Source: Klebsiella pneumoniae
GTDB taxonomy: Bacteria > Myxococcota_A > UBA796 > SXON01
Reading direction: 5' to 3'
NCBI GenBank assembly: GCA_945867435.1
Contig: CAMBIK010000014.1
Location: 1-32,586 of the forward strand
DNA length: 32,586 nucleotides
A program made the position numbers and the translations under genes. The notes beneath the pieces were generated by a model. That model was not told the origin of the DNA. It saw nothing but the letters and a program-made list of their open reading frames with translations, and ran no database searches. Of the stretch, positions 31,951 to 32,586 are shown one piece after another. How positions within the stretch are numbered: the first letter of the stretch is position 1; each line of letters starts with the position of its first letter.

Positions 31951-32586
31951 TCAGGCCACCAAGGCCTGAAGCCTCGCGACCTCGGCTCGCTTCCCGCGCA
32001 CCTGGAAGCGAACGCCTTCGTCTTCATGCGCCTCGTCGAGGACGCGCACCGCTGCGTGGATCTGGCCCATGAGCGCGGCCCTCGCCCAGGGCACGAACAG
32101 CTCGGCGTCGGCCAGATCCCTGTCAAACCCGGCGACCAGGGAGGCGTGCAGCGCGGCCACATCTTCTGCATCGTGCGCGCTGAGTTGAAGGGCCTCGGGA
32201 AACTCAGCCGTCAACGCCGCTCGCGCTTCGGTGTCGATTCGGTCGCACTTGTTCAGGATCAGCCGGCTCGGCACCACGTTCGCCCCGATCTCGGTCAAAA
32301 CCGCCGTCGTCACGGCGAGCTGGGCGCGGAAGGTGGGGTCGCTCGCATCCACGACGAGCAGCAGCAGACTGGCCTCCAGCGCCTCATCGAGCGTGCTGCG
32401 GAAGCTGGCCACGAGGTCATGCGGAAGCTTTTTTATGAAGCCGACAGTGTCGGAAACCAGGATGCGCGGCACCGTTTCGGGGTGAAGCGTGCGTACGGTG
32501 GTATCGAGCGTGGCGAACAGCTTGTCGGCCACGAGCACCTGACTGCCCGTGAGCGCCCGCATCAGCGAGCTTTTCCCGGCGTTGGT
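31951..32586 (-). CDS. hflX: GTPase HflX, C-terminal part (partial at window edge)
   Basis: HflX is a ribosome-associated GTPase that splits stalled or heat-damaged ribosomes. The visible 211 codons start within the G1 loop: the edge reads TNAGKSSL, then MRALTGSQVLVADKLFATLDTTVR (switch I region, DTTVR), VSDTVGFIKKLPHDLVASFRSTLDEAL (G3 DTVGF), NKCD (G4), and a C-terminal domain. The N-terminal HflX domain lies beyond the window. It is convergent with ddl and has no visible terminator in the three-base gap. Confidence 0.93.
   Translation of the reverse strand, partial: TNAGKSSLMRALTGSQVLVADKLFATLDTTVRTLHPETVPRILVSDTVGFIKKLPHDLVASFRSTLDEALEASLLLLVVDASDPTFRAQLAVTTAVLTEIGANVVPSRLILNKCDRIDTEARAALTAEFPEALQLSAHDAEDVAALHASLVAGFDRDLADAELFVPWARAALMGQIHAAVRVLDEAHEDEGVRFQVRGKRAEVARLQALVA

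Overview
The window comes from a high-GC bacterium with a diaminopimelate-type, Gram-negative-style cell envelope. It most resembles the myxobacterial/deltaproteobacterial range (Myxococcota or a neighbour). That placement is inferred from MopE-like Asp/Cys repeats in a secreted protein with ASH-like domains, a TadE/TadG set, FtsI with a C-terminal PASTA domain, a VKOR-DsbA fusion, and a sigma-54 promoter. It was not tested by phylogeny.

Layout. 1-690: 3' end of a 23S rRNA gene, a hairpin-rich spacer, 5S rRNA and a strong terminator. 825-5576 (+): a tightly overlapping run of comM, a small DUF3006-like gene, a C-terminally short recA, dihydroorotase (pyrC), and an alpha/beta-hydrolase-like protein that has lost its catalytic residues. 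5599-9442 (+): a near-consensus sigma-54 promoter, then an FAD-linked oxidase of the alkyl-DHAP-synthase/GlcD type (reading frame broken at a run of eight G), a GlcF-like Fe-S protein and a diacylglycerol-kinase-family lipid kinase. 9659-10654 (+): HU with its own terminator, then ribA. 10743-14807 (+): a large secreted MopE/ASH protein followed by a TadE-TadG-TadE set. 18175-14797 (-): smpB, VKOR-DsbA fusion, prmA, rsmE, convergent with the Tad genes. 18422-31947 (+): the peptidoglycan/division (dcw) cluster mraZ-rsmH-ftsL-ftsI-murE-murF-mraY-murD-ftsW-murC-murB-like-ddl. 31951 to the edge (-): the 3' part of hflX.

The dcw genes form one transcriptional run with mostly ATGA or TGATG junctions. 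They encode cytoplasmic precursor synthesis (MurE, MurF, MurD, MurC, Ddl), the first lipid step (MraY), and the septal polymerase/transpeptidase pair (FtsW, FtsI). Several features stand out: murG is missing from its usual place between ftsW and murC; the murB-position gene encodes a degenerate protein; ftsQ/ftsA/ftsZ do not follow ddl; and a 230-base leader packed with hairpins separates ftsI from murE, which has no visible ribosome-binding site.

The strongest candidates for something undescribed are that structured ftsI-murE leader, the MurB-like pseudoenzyme, the RecA without its C-terminal domain, and the sigma-54-driven, frame-broken FAD oxidase/Fe-S pair. I see no CRISPR array, insertion sequence or prophage. 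The many long antisense frames are high-GC shadows of real genes.
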